Positions 1-10,710 of a stretch of DNA of 64,000 nucleotides are shown piece by piece. This stretch comes from Meghimatium bilineatum (Eukaryota; Mollusca; Gastropoda; Stylommatophora; Philomycidae), in NCBI GenBank assembly GCA_034231615.1, contig CM067306.1, positions 31,070,617-31,134,616 on the forward strand, in the 5' to 3' direction. The translations under genes were made by a program, and so were the position numbers. A model generated the notes under the pieces. That model worked only from the letters and a program-made list of their open reading frames with translations. It was not told the origin of the DNA and ran no database searches. Each line of letters begins with the position of its first letter. The first letter of the stretch is position 1.

Positions 1-960
1 TGCCTAATTACAGATCCATCAGTGTATATAATCACATCCCCCTCTTTGGTATTCTCACTGATTAAAGCCTGCACTTCTTTCTCCACAGCTGTGGGACACC
101 ATTCTCTGCATTCCCTGCTAAGTGATATTACTACTCTCAAACAAGTTTCGAAATCTGTGGGTAGACCTATCCATTTCGCACCAACTGCCACATCCTGTAA
201 TCGGCACACGCTTTGTATTACATCTTCAGCACGTCCCATCCACGACCTTCCTCTCTTGAGTCTGCTGCCTTTAACTTTCTGTATTTCGGAATGCAACGGG
301 TGTTCCTTATCTGCATGTATTTGAAGGTACGCCCGTGCACGGCAATACTGTAATCTATGCTCAGCTGTTGGGCAGTCAAGTAGGTATCGCATAGCTCTTG
401 TCGATGTGTCTCTTGTGCATCCCAGAATGATACGCATTGCTGCATTCTGGACTCTATCCAGTCTTTCGATCAGAGTTTGGCTAAGAGTCAGAATTGCCAG
501 TACATATTCCACCACAGCCACTACCAAACCCTGGTACAAAAGAAATAACAATCTTTGCTCACATTGCGCAGCAGCCATAACCTTCATTGCTGCTAAGCCT
601 TTGCCTGCCCTTATGATAATGTGGTCAACATGTTCCCTGAAACTCAGGCTTCTGTCAAAAAACACACCCAGATATCTCATTGTGCTAGTTCTTTCTAAAC
701 TTTTCCCGGACAATTTTTTCCCGAATCTCATGTACTCTTCTCTAGCATCGTTACATTAGTATCTAGGAACTTAGCAGTGCTAAATCTAGCAATTTTGTCA
801 CTTAGGACAAGCTCGGTACCTTCCTATACATAACCCAACTTCATTTCAGTTTGCCACTCCTGGATATTGCTTTTGCTAATTCTGCCCGAGGCATCTACCC
901 TTGGTCATACCTGCCTAGTTTCAGTGTTAAAGAGTTTAAGAGTTAACTTACCCATAACTC
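1..960 (-). mobile_element. Non-LTR retrotransposon, RT C-terminus and RNase H start
   Basis: Read on the minus strand, about 560-780 gives YLGVFFDRSLSFREHVDHII, a typical LINE reverse-transcriptase C-terminal stretch, followed near 430 by RVQNAAMRIILG and near 50 to 1 by VIIYTDGSVIR, the first Asp-containing strand of an RNase H domain. The element runs off the left edge. Upstream (780-960) the frame is broken by stops. Jockey/I-like by overall style; clade not settled. Confidence 0.8.
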
Positions 961-1211
961 TTAAACTTCTCTTCCATTGAGAGACAGATAATGTATTTGT
1001 CGTGAGAAAAGGGATCATGGGTACTTTTCCGAAGAATTGTGCATCGCATGAGTGGAGATGATATCAGTGAACATTGTTCTAGATTTTGAGATTTATAACA
1101 AAAAAAGATATTTACTCATAAAAGTTCATACAAAACATTGGCATATTTATCAATATTCAAATATGATCATTTTGTATACGTGTGTAAACATGAGCGATTA
1201 TAATGCATGAG

Positions 1212-1490
1212 TCGCCCATGTGTTGTCAAGGTCTGACGGGAGCTGAAAGAATAGCGATAATGTTAAGCATCCATGCATGTCATAAGAGGTGACTAAGGAG
1301 GTTATAGAGTGGAGTTGGCTGTCCCATCCCATACAATGTGACCCAGAGGTCATGCTGAAGTTGGATGTGTCATATCGAGAGGCATAGATATCGCAGCAAA
1401 GCTGCAAACCACGGCACAACACATTCTGCTCTCTGAACTACATCCTGCTAATCTGCAGGAGTTTGAGAACTAATGCTGAAGAAGATACAT
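1212..1490 (+). mobile_element. SINE family 1 copy
   Basis: Diverged copy of the 258-278 bp SINE with the characteristic GGTTAT..GGAGTTGGCTGTCCC block, AAGTTGGATGTG block, ATCCTGCTAATCTGCAGG hairpin and GAAGAAG tail. Flanked by an 11-bp target duplication with one mismatch, TAATGCATGAG (1,201-1,211) and TAATGAATGAG (1,491-1,501). Confidence 0.85.
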
Positions 1491-1518
1491 TAATGAATGA
1501 GAAATATAAACAAAACAA

Positions 1519-1565
1519 AAAGTGGATGTAACAAAAGGTCATCATCACTTGCGATGAACAAGCAT
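1519..1565 (+). mobile_element. LINE 3' end fragment (zinc-finger-tailed family)
   Basis: AAAGTGGATGTAACAAAAGG then TCATCATCACTTGCGATGAAC match the 3' UTR seen at 51,518-51,570. Only the extreme 3' end survives. Confidence 0.5.
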
Positions 1566-1584
1566 CTTCGTACTCAATGACATG

Positions 1585-2150
1585 TAATCTTTCATGTCAT
1601 CTGGGATGACTTTCACAATGTGAATATGTGCCATCTAAGATGACTTTCGGTGTCAATATGTGCCATCTGGGATGACATTCTGTGTGAATATGTGCCATCT
1701 GGGATGACTTTCAGTGAGAATATGTGCCATCTGGGATGACATTTGATGTGAATGTGTCATCTGGGATGACTTTCAGTGAGAATATGTGCCATCTGGGATG
1801 ACTCTGTGAGAATATGTGCCATCTGAGATGAATTTCATAGTGTGAATATGTGCCATCTGGGATGATTTTCATAGTGTGAATATGTGCCATCTGGGATGAT
1901 TTTCATAGTGTGAATATGTACCATTTGGGATAATTTTCATAGTGTGAATATGTACCATCTGGGATGACTTTCCCAGTGTGAATATGTGCCATCTGGGATG
2001 GTTATGGTGTGAATAAGTGCCATCTGTCAAAATTTTATAGTTTGAATATGTGCCATCTGGGATGGGTTTCAGTGTGAATATGATATGTCATGTAGAATTA
2101 ATTTCACAGTGGGAATATGTGCCATCTGCGATGATTTTCACTGTGTGAGT
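1585..2150. repeat. Minisatellite, ~33-bp unit
   Basis: About 17 imperfect copies built on GTGAATATGTGCCATCTGGG plus ATGACTTTCA, with small indels. No coding potential. Confidence 0.95.
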
Positions 2151-2513
2151 ATACTTAAACTTGTATATGCTAGTAAATATTAGTGCTAACTTGGTGAATT
2201 TTCACAGAACTTAAGTAAAGTACTTAACATGACAAAGTACCGGTACTTTACAAATCACAATATCACAAAGAAAATTGTCAGTATCTCCATCTTGGAACAA
2301 TCAGTAACACATTTATGCATATTGTATTTGTTGCAGGATGGTATCTGCTGGTTGAGACTGAGCACCCATGAAAAACCCCCAAGTGCAATGAGGTAGGTTC
2401 AGCAATAAATATGGGAGGCAGTGATATATATACATTTATAAATATATAAATATATCTATTGAGTGTGTATAAGGAATGGTATACAGAGGTTAGCGAATAT
2501 ACAAACATAATAT

Positions 2514-2690
2514 AGCGGAACTCCTCTATAGCGCATCCCTTTATAACAAATTTTTCTATATAACACTTTTCAAAATCCCCATTTATATTTATTCTTTATT
2601 GTTTGTACTGTATATAACACATTTTTGTTATTACATACACATTTCATCAGTTCTGATCAAATTGTTATAATGGTATTTTACTGCATGTAT
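2514..2690. mobile_element. pogo/Tigger-like MITE
   Basis: Starts CGGAACTCCTCTATAGCGC and ends with GTTATAATGGTATTTTACTG, matching in order and spacing the element at 38,358-38,528. The CTCTATAGCG / CGTTATAACGG ends resemble pogo-type inverted repeats. Confidence 0.6.
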
Positions 2691-3295
2691 GGTCATAATC
2701 GCATCACAACTGCTGTGCCTCTATTTGCATTGTTCCGTTAACTTCATATCCTATACATTTGGTGAGCTTATTGATTCTCACATATATTTTTGTTGTTGTT
2801 TGAATAAGGCTCTTTGACTGAAACTTTAAACATGTTCTTGTTCATACCATTTATATTTATTATAACTCATTCCTGCATGTTGCCAGGGCGAAACGATTTT
2901 CCAAAAAATGTCATTAAAAATATCTTCAAATTGAAGGATTTGACACGAAAATAGGCGAATTACTCTTTGTGTGTGTGTGTGAGATATAACCCCCTTCCTG
3001 AGGGTAACTATGCCCTTGTCTGTGTCTGGCAAGGGAAACTAATACAAGGTATTAATGCTAGAAAATAGACTACTAGAATGTTTTTAGTAAATACCATACA
3101 CCCAAAAAATGTTTAACAAAAGGAAAGGCACTGTACACATGAGCGCTTGTGCGCACTCGCAAATGTATATCCAGAATTAGAATAGCATTTGAAGTTATTA
3201 CTGCAGCAATCCAATGTCTCGCTAAGATTTTAGTTTATTTAATGAGGTGATCATCAATTCTTACTTTCAGTCTATGACTCAAAATATACACAAAT
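2690..3295. other. No gene or repeat recognised
   Basis: AT-rich sequence with a short (GT)n at 2,971-2,984. I see no exon signature. Confidence 0.5.
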
Positions 3296-3465
3296 GGCAG
3301 TTATTGGCGTAAGTGGATGGAGCCAATCAATGATAGTTATTGGCGTAAGTGGATGGAGCCAATCAATGGCAGTTATAGATATAAGTGAATGATGCCAACC
3401 AAGGGCAGTTATTGATGTAAATGAATGGCGCCCATCAATGGCAGTTATTGGTGTAAGTGGATGCT
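3296..3465. repeat. Minisatellite, 36-bp unit
   Basis: Nearly five copies of a unit beginning GGCAGTTATTGGCGTAAGTG and ending GATGGAGCCAATCAAT. Confidence 0.93.
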
Positions 3466-3514
3466 TCAACGAGTTTCTTTAAATTGACCTAATGTCTTGG
3501 ATATGTTGTTGTTT

Positions 3515-3660
3515 GTTAGTGTTTGTTCTCAAACTCCCACCGAATATCTCTTGTAGAAAAACAATGGTCCTACTAGATTTCCAATAGGATGTAGTCCAGA
3601 GAACAAAGATATGTGTCACCATTTTATTTACACCAATGACGTGACACATCTGAGTCATGG
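3515..3660 (-). mobile_element. SINE family 2 copy
   Basis: Reverse copy of the 160-bp family: TTCTCAAACTCCCACCG, AATGGTCCTACTAGATTTCC, GGATGTAGTCCAGAGAAC and a degraded GCCAATG..GACACATC head. Confidence 0.8.
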
Positions 3661-3756
3661 GGAACAAGAGAATGTCACCAACTGAACTTATTAACAACAC
3701 AGGAGACACAGAGTTGTGGAGAATCATAATCGCCTAGGCTACTCTGCATGACACTT

Positions 3757-4311
3757 GATTTATTGATGTGTAAGTGAGAGCTGTATAAATCATAAATTGA
3801 TGTGTGAGTAGGAGCTGTAAAAAGCAAATAGAGTAAATAAATTGATGTGTGAGTGAGAGCTGTATAAATCATAAATTGATGTGTGAGTAGGAGCTGTAAA
3901 AAGCAAATAGAGTAAATAAATTGATGTGTGAGTGAGAGCTGTATAAATCATAAATTGATGTGTGAGTAGGAGCTGTAAAAAGCAAATAGAGTAAATAAAT
4001 TGATGTGTAAGTGAGAGCTGTATAAATCATAAATTGATGTGTGAGTAGGAGCTGTAAAAAGCAAATAGAGTAAATAAATTGATGTGTGAGTGAGAGCTGT
4101 ATAAATCATAAATTGGTGTGTGGGTAACAGTTGTATAAATCCCATATAAATTGATGTGTGAGTGATAGCTGTATAAATCATAAATTGATGTGTGAGTAGG
4201 AGCTGTATAAGTCATAAATTGGTGTGTGGGTAACAGCTGTATAAATCCCATATAAATTGATGTGTGAGTGATAGCTGTATAAATCATAAATTGATGTGTA
4301 AGTAGGAATTA
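3757..4311. repeat. Minisatellite with 79-bp higher-order unit
   Basis: Basic motif TTGATGTGTGAGTGAGAGCTGTATAAATCATAAA in ~34-bp steps; at 3,757-4,110 two variants alternate to give a 79-bp higher-order unit. Interrupted by a LINE fragment and resumed at 4,641. Confidence 0.92.
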
Positions 4312-4640
4312 TAATGCAGTTGATTACCAGCTATCCAGAAGAGACAAGGTTATCCTGCTGCACCTCAAAACTGGTCATAACAAAATGAGACATCACCTGT
4401 ACACCAAATTCAAAATAGGTACAACTGGGTTTTGCCATTGCAGCCTTGTGAATATGACCGCAGAACATATCTTACAAGAATATCACCAGTATGCAGACCT
4501 CAGGAACAAGGCATGGCCCACCCCCAATCAGCGTCAAAGAGAAAATGTATGGCACAGTGGAAACTCTAAAACAGACAGCAGCCTATATCATAGAATCTGG
4601 AGTCCCAACCTGACTGAGTGATGATCGCCGAAGAAGAATC
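4312..4640 (+). mobile_element. LINE-A-type 3' fragment inside minisatellite
   Basis: Encodes LLHLKTGHNKMRHHLYTKFK and a degraded Cys-His tail (AEHILQEY), matching the post-RNase H region of the complete LINE at 28,893. Ends GAAGAAGAA like other LINE-A copies, and splits one tandem array in two, so it is a 5'-truncated insertion. Confidence 0.8.
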
Positions 4641-5470
4641 CCATATAAATTTATGTGCATGTAATAGCAGTAGAAATCATAAAATGATGTGTTGAGTAAG
4701 AGCTGTATAAATCCCATATAAATTGATGTGTGGGTGGGAGCTGTATAAAGCAAATAAAATATATAAATTGATGTGTGAATGAGAGCCATATAAGTCATAA
4801 ATTAATATGTGAGTGTGAGCTGTATAAATCATAAATTTATGTGTGGGGAAGAGCTGTATCCCATATAAATTGATGTGATTAGGAGCCGTATAAAGCAAAT
4901 AAAATATATAAATTGGTGTGTGAGTGGGAGCCGTATAAATCCCAAATTAATATGTGAGTGAGAGCTGTATAAATCATATATAAATTGATTCGATTGAGAA
5001 CCATATAATCATGGATGTGTGAGAGCTGTATAAATCAAATAAATGGATGTGAGTATGAGCTATATTATGAATCCTACAAATAGATGTCCTTGTGAGAGCT
5101 ATATTAATCATAAAAATGGATGTGAGAGCTATATGAATCATATAATTAGATGTACTTGTGAGAACTATATAAATCATATAAATGGATGTGAAGGAATGCT
5201 ATATAAATCATATAAATGGATGTACTTCTTACAACTGTATGAATCATATAAATAAATGTGAGAGCTATAAGAATCATATAATTGGATGTACTTGTGAGAG
5301 CTATATAAATCATATAAATGGATGTACTTATGAGAGCCGTATAAATCATATACCGGTAAGTGAATGTAGGTCCTACTTGTGAGAGCTATAAGAATCATAT
5401 AAATTGATGTACTTGTGAGAGCTATATAAATTGGTGTGGTATACAGATTGATGTGTGAATATTAAGTATA
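4641..5470. repeat. Minisatellite, diverged continuation of the 3,757 array
   Basis: Same TTGATGTGTGAG / GAGCTGTATAAATC motifs, becoming GGATGTACTTGTGAGAGCTA plus TATAAATCATATAAAT from 5,040 on. Probably a local sequence gradient of one array. Predicted ORFs here are repeat translations. Confidence 0.88.
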
Positions 5471-5984
5471 TAAATTATATATAAATAGGCATATAAATGA
5501 GATGTATAAATGTTACACGTATAAATTAATATATGTACGTGGAAAAGTGATGTATATTTTGAACAGTCAATAGTACATATCTATATACAAAATATTATAG
5601 TAACTATATGGAGAGAGTTTATACCAAGAGAATTTTGTTGATATTGGAACTCAACATAACATACAAATAATGATTCATCAAATCATTTATCTTCTACTTC
5701 CTTCTTCATTTGAGAACCTATCATTTAGCAGTGTGTGGTACAGAGCATAGAATGTGTTATGTTGTATCTGCAACAACTATTCCTTTTGATCTGACACGTC
5801 TGATTTCAGCATGGAATTTTCAGGCCACTTTGATCACCCACAGGATAGAGCAGACAACCCTATGCTAAACCCTCTTAATCTCAATGGAAACCTACTGACT
5901 ATAAATATTGCCTAGAAAATAGTGGTAAAAAACCACTGGGTTGATTACTACATCCAAAATAGAATATGCTACCAAGAGTAATGA
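5471..5984. other. No gene or repeat recognised
   Basis: AT-rich unique-looking sequence between two minisatellites; no splice-flanked ORF seen. Confidence 0.5.
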
Positions 5985-6665
5985 TTGACTACCACACACA
6001 TTGATGGAAGTGATTGACTGCCTCATACATTGATGGAAGTGATTGACTACCACACACATTGATGGAAGTGATTGACTGCCTCATACATTGATGGAAGTGA
6101 TTGACTACCACACACATTGATGGAAGTGATTGACTGCCTCATACATTGATGGAAGTGATTGACTGCCTCATACATTGATGGAAGTGATTGACTACCACAC
6201 ACATTGATGGAAGTGATTGACTGCCTCATACATTGATGGAAGTGATTGACTGCCTCATACATTGATGGAAGTGATTGACTGTCTCATACATTGATGGAAG
6301 TGATTGACTGCCTCATACATTGATGGAAGTGATTGACTGCCTCATACATTGATGGAAGTGATTGACTGCCTCATACATTCATGGAAGTGATTGACTGCCT
6401 CATACATTGATGGAAGTGATTGACTGCCTCATACATTGATGAAAGTGATTGACTGCCTCATACATTGATGGAAGTGATTGACTGCCTCATACATTGATAA
6501 AAGTGATTGCCTCATACATTGATGAAAGTGACTGACTGCCTCATACATTGATGGAAATGATTGACTGCCTCATACATTGATGGAAGTGATTGACTGCCTC
6601 ATACATTGATGAAAGTGATTGCCTCATACATTGATGGAAATGATTGACTGCCTCATACATATATT
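5985..6665. repeat. Minisatellite, 29-bp unit
   Basis: About 23 copies of TTGATGGAAGTGATTGACTG plus CCTCATACA, nearly perfect in the centre; a variant with ACCACACAC in place of GCCTCATAC alternates near the left side. Confidence 0.97.
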
Positions 6666-6699
6666 GATGGAAGCAATGTAATTACATAAACCAAAATAA

Positions 6700-7060
6700 C
6701 TAAGTAATATAGCTACAATCTGATGCCTAAAGTAATACAGCTACAATCTGTAGCCTGAAGTAATACAGCTACAATCTGTAGCCTGAAGTAATACAGCTAC
6801 AATCTGTAGCCTGAAGTAATACAGCTACAATCTGTAGCCTGAAGTAATACAGCTACAATCTGTAGCCTGAAGTAATACAGCTACAATGTGTAGCCTGAAG
6901 TAATACAACTACAATCTGTAGCCTGAAGTAATACAGCTACAATCTGTAGCCTGAAGTAATACAGCTACAATCTGTGAAACCTAAAGTAATATAGCTATAG
7001 GCATGTCTAAAGTAATCAGGTTACAAACAAATACAGTAATATAGCTACAAACAGTTAACT
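6700..7060. repeat. Minisatellite, 28-bp unit
   Basis: About 10 good copies of AGTAATACAGCTACAATCTG plus TAGCCTGA, decaying at the right end. Confidence 0.96.
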
Positions 7061-7159
7061 CACACTGATACTAATTATAAAATCCAATTTCTAAACGTGT
7101 AAAATAAAATATTTTTTGGTCCAACTAAAAAAGGGATGCTATTATCTGTCTACATTTCC

Positions 7160-7259
7160 TTTATTTGAAATCAGATGTCTGGAGTGAAGTCCACAGGGTA
7201 TTGTTATACACGAAGGTCGTGGTGGCAGGATAACCTAAACCACGACCTCCACTTTTATT
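7160..7259 (-). promoter_or_regulatory. Candidate poly(A) signals of IRS 3' UTR
   Basis: AATAAA on the minus strand at 7,254-7,259 and 7,160-7,165, 600-700 nt downstream of the IRS stop. Plausible 3' ends of the transcript; not verified. The first lies in a dispersed hairpin repeat. Confidence 0.35.
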
Positions 7260-7275
7260 GCTGGTCATAAGCTTT
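7205..7275. repeat. Dispersed hairpin repeat, copy 1
   Basis: AGGTCGTGGT and ACCACGACCT form a perfect 10-bp stem, followed by CCACTTTTATTG. Related copies at 34,275, 47,990 and 57,608. Confidence 0.7.
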
Positions 7276-7424
7276 GATGTAAAGAAACAGGAGGTTTGCA
7301 GTTGAATGGAGACTACTTCACCACAACAGGCACAAATAAGTTCCAAAAGATGAATTTGTTCTAGCTTTTGTCAAGAAGGGAACTTATTGAGTGTCTCTTC
7401 TAGATCTTGGGGAATTGTCATTAT

Positions 7425-7858
7425 TGAAGAACTGGATTGTCGTCTATCTCTCTAGAACTGTCCCCATTGGAGATTTGTCCCCATTGGAGAACTGGTCTGT
7501 CTAGTTCCTTCAGAGCAATGCACTGTTGATACTTGCTGATTTGGCATTTACCTAGAGTCCATGTTGGCAAATTGGTCTATTATGTGGCTCCAAAGCTGTC
7601 CCTATTAGAAAACTAGTCTGTCATGTGTTTTAAAACTGTCTCCATTGGTGAACTTGTCCGTTATATGTCCCTATTGGAGAACTGGCATGTCATTTTTTCC
7701 CCATTTGAGAAATGGTCTGTCATTTGTCTCAATTGGAGAACTGGTCTGTCATTTATCCCCAATGGAGAAATGACTTGTCCCCTATCCCATGAACTGTCAT
7801 TATTGTAGAATGGGCCATCTTATGTTCACAAAGTTGTCACTATTGGATAAATGTTCTG
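7425..7858. repeat. Diverged minisatellite in IRS 3' UTR
   Basis: Repeated motif CCATTGGAGAACTGGTCTGTCAT about every 35-40 bp with many changes, ending directly at the IRS stop codon. It is likely transcribed as the start of the 3' UTR. Confidence 0.8.
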
Positions 7859-10710
7859 TTATGTGTTCTTAGGGCTATCACCCTCACCACTAATGCAAGT
7901 CTGCACTGAAGCTTTGCAGTGAAGAGAAGCTAATCCTGTTATGATGTGCCGATAAGAACCAAGATCTGAGATGCTGTGACGACTTCTAGATTTCAGGACT
8001 TCGTGAGAATCTCCAGGATTGGATCCAGCGTTGCCTGATCTGCTCTCCTGAGTTACTCTGTGCTCTATTCCTACAACACTCATAATATCCCCAAGACTGT
8101 GCCGAATCTTCGTTTTCGTTGGAAATATTTTTGGGGTATCTGCTGTATCAAATATGGAAGAGTTAGTATCATCAGAAATGAACTTATTCATTCTTTGATA
8201 AGGCGACAAAGGGTGCTTTTCTGCAATGACCACCGGAGACATATCGGTACCTGGAAAGTTTCTGTCATTTTCAGGTGAACTGCTAGATTTCCTGTACGAC
8301 ATCCTGCTTAAATGTGGATGCTTAGTATCTGATCCAGCAGATGGATTGTTTGAGACTGATGAGATGCTTGTGGTGCAGATCTTCTCGGATGAATGGGATT
8401 TGGGAGACTGTGTTTGATGTTGCAGCTCACACAGAACATGTACAGGCTGACCTAATGAAGCAGAAGAGTAAACAGGAGCGGATAACTGTCGCTGAAAACT
8501 CTGCTGTTGATACCGCAGGTGTTCGTCCGGACTGTACCTGATGTTTGCATATACATTTTGAGCTAATGTTGATTTTACATCAAGAGATTTCTCTGGACAT
8601 AGAGAAGTGACTACCATACTATTCTTGTCAACTAATATTTGATTCGTATTATCTTGTGAGGTATTTTTTAGATTTGTATTTTTATTCTTGCAACTTTGTT
8701 TTTGTGCAAGTATCTCATGAGAAGTAGTTGATGTTGGCAGAGGAGGAACCGATGGCAGAGGAGGAACTGGCGGCAGAGAAGACTGAGAAGTCAATGCTGT
8801 TGTACTCATTAGATTAGAAAAATCCCACATATATCTATCGCTACCTGTCTGACATGTGTCCGCATCTGGAACATGAGAGACAATTTTCTTAGTGGGCATG
8901 GCAGCATCCAAGGAACACTGCTGCTTTGTTAGCTTATTTGATAACACTTTGTTGCTACCTGTGAAACTCTGTATACGAGAAACAGTAGGAGGTTTCTCCG
9001 CAGACGATGAAGCAGTGCCAGGCTCATATTGTACATAATCTTCAAGTTCTGATGATGGTTTGTATCCTGGATGAAGTTCAAAATAATCATCCAGGACATC
9101 TGTACATATTCTTCTATTAAATAACTGAGACGGTGGTGGCTTGGATGTGATTCCTTGTTCAATATTTATTGGTTCAATCTGTTTTGTTTGTGATGACATG
9201 GATGATGATGATGTTGGGTTGTTCAACTGTGAAGAATGGTGATGACTTTGTGGTGGGTGATGATTGCATGAATTTTGCTGTAAGGAGTGAAGATGTAGAG
9301 ATGGTGCAGTAGATGAAACAAGGTCACATCTGACTTGTGAGGAAGAAATGGAATGAAAAGAAGGGACGTGTTCACTAGAAGTATATGTTGAGCTTGAATT
9401 TATGTGTGTCAAGGGCAGTCGTGATTGCTGACAGATTGACTGGTTATTGTGTCCACGACTATTATCTGTACCATTTGGGAGTGAAAACTCAATGTACTGA
9501 TCAGCTACAGTTAAAGGTATGATACCGACACCAGACACTGGCTGTTCCTTCTTTAAGCCCGTGCTCAATGAGATCTTGGTAGTCGGTCTGCTGCCCATAG
9601 AACCACTCTTTTTGCGGAAATCTTTTCCAAGGATTACACATTTATCAAAAGATGACTGACGAGTGGCCTTTCTAATGGAATCACTACTACCAAAATTATG
9701 AACAGATGTTGAGACTAGTGGATAAGGTTGATGATGTGTGACACTCGGAGATGGGACTGTTGAAGATGACAACAATGATGCAGGTTTTCTAACTGATTCT
9801 GATCTAAAAATGTGCTTGTCCTTTGAACTGAATGACCCAGTTCTGGGATTACTTCCATTTTTATTAAATTCACAAATATGGTAAGTATCTACATTTTCCG
9901 CAGAAGACGACCTGTCTCCATCAAACGTGTTCTTGTTATTAACATCCATATTCAAGAGCCTTGGATCATCCTGATGAGATGGCCGAAACTCTGAAGTTAC
10001 AGTTAACGATTTGCTATCACAATGTTGTGTGTTGTTGTCCATGTTTGTGCGTACTTGTTCAGTGCTGCCACCACCAACAGTTGGTACTACATTACAGTAG
10101 TCAGAGGCATGTGGCAGACGAGTCGTTTGATGGTGATCTGAGTTTCTAGTCATCATGTCAGGTCGTCTACTACTAATGGAATCTGTTCTTGTTCGGTGAG
10201 GAGATGTTTTTCTTTTCCCAGTTTTCGCCTGCATTTCAAAATAAAAATCTGCATCTGGTATGACATTATTCATCTTTGGTGAGGGCGAGCCTCTCAAGTC
10301 AGTTCGATCACCTACACTTGTCCCTCCTGTCTGCCTCAGTTCTTGAGATGTTCTATGCAAGCTCTCATGGGAAATTTGAAGCGACTCATATGAACCCTGC
10401 AATGAAGACTCCCTGGATGTTCTCTGTGAGTGGTCATAGGACATCATTGCTCTGTCTTTACGAAGTTTATTCATGTTAATAACTGGTCGCTTGCCTTGTC
10501 CATAACTTGAGGACCTAGGTCTGCATGATTGGTGCATCTTACCAAAACTTGATGTCCGCGGCCGATAGTTAAAACTATCACTGGCAGTTCTTGGTCGCAT
10601 GGGCATGTTCTCTATGAATGAATCTGAATCATCAGATTTCATGGACATGCTCAATAAACTTGATGTAGGAGTTGGGGATTCTGCTGCTACAAGTTCCCGT
10701 TCTCTTCGAC
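7859..10710 (-). CDS. IRS: IRS terminal exon: phosphotyrosine docking region
   Basis: 2,852 nt, about 950 residues, acceptor gttatctcttgcag, stop TAA at 7,859-7,861. Low-complexity Ser/His/Gln-rich sequence with basic-Ser repeats near the start (RPRTASDS, RPRTSSFG, RPRSSSYG). Tyr motifs by residue of this exon: YFEM 157 (YxxM), YCNV 205 (pYxN, Grb2-like), YIEF 406, YFEL 543, YVQY 559, YMWD 627, YANI 721 (pYxN), YQRM 838 (YxxM). A double proline cluster (PPVPPLPSVPPLP, about 647-659) could bind SH3 domains. YxxM binds p85 of PI3-kinase in known IRS proteins; only two are seen here, far fewer than in vertebrate IRS1/2. The reading frame is intact throughout, so the gene looks functional. Confidence 0.95.

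Noticed and set aside
5985..7060. Regular direct repeats that could be taken for a CRISPR array
   Set aside because: Units of 28-29 bp abut without unique spacers, in a spliced eukaryotic gene locus; these are minisatellites.
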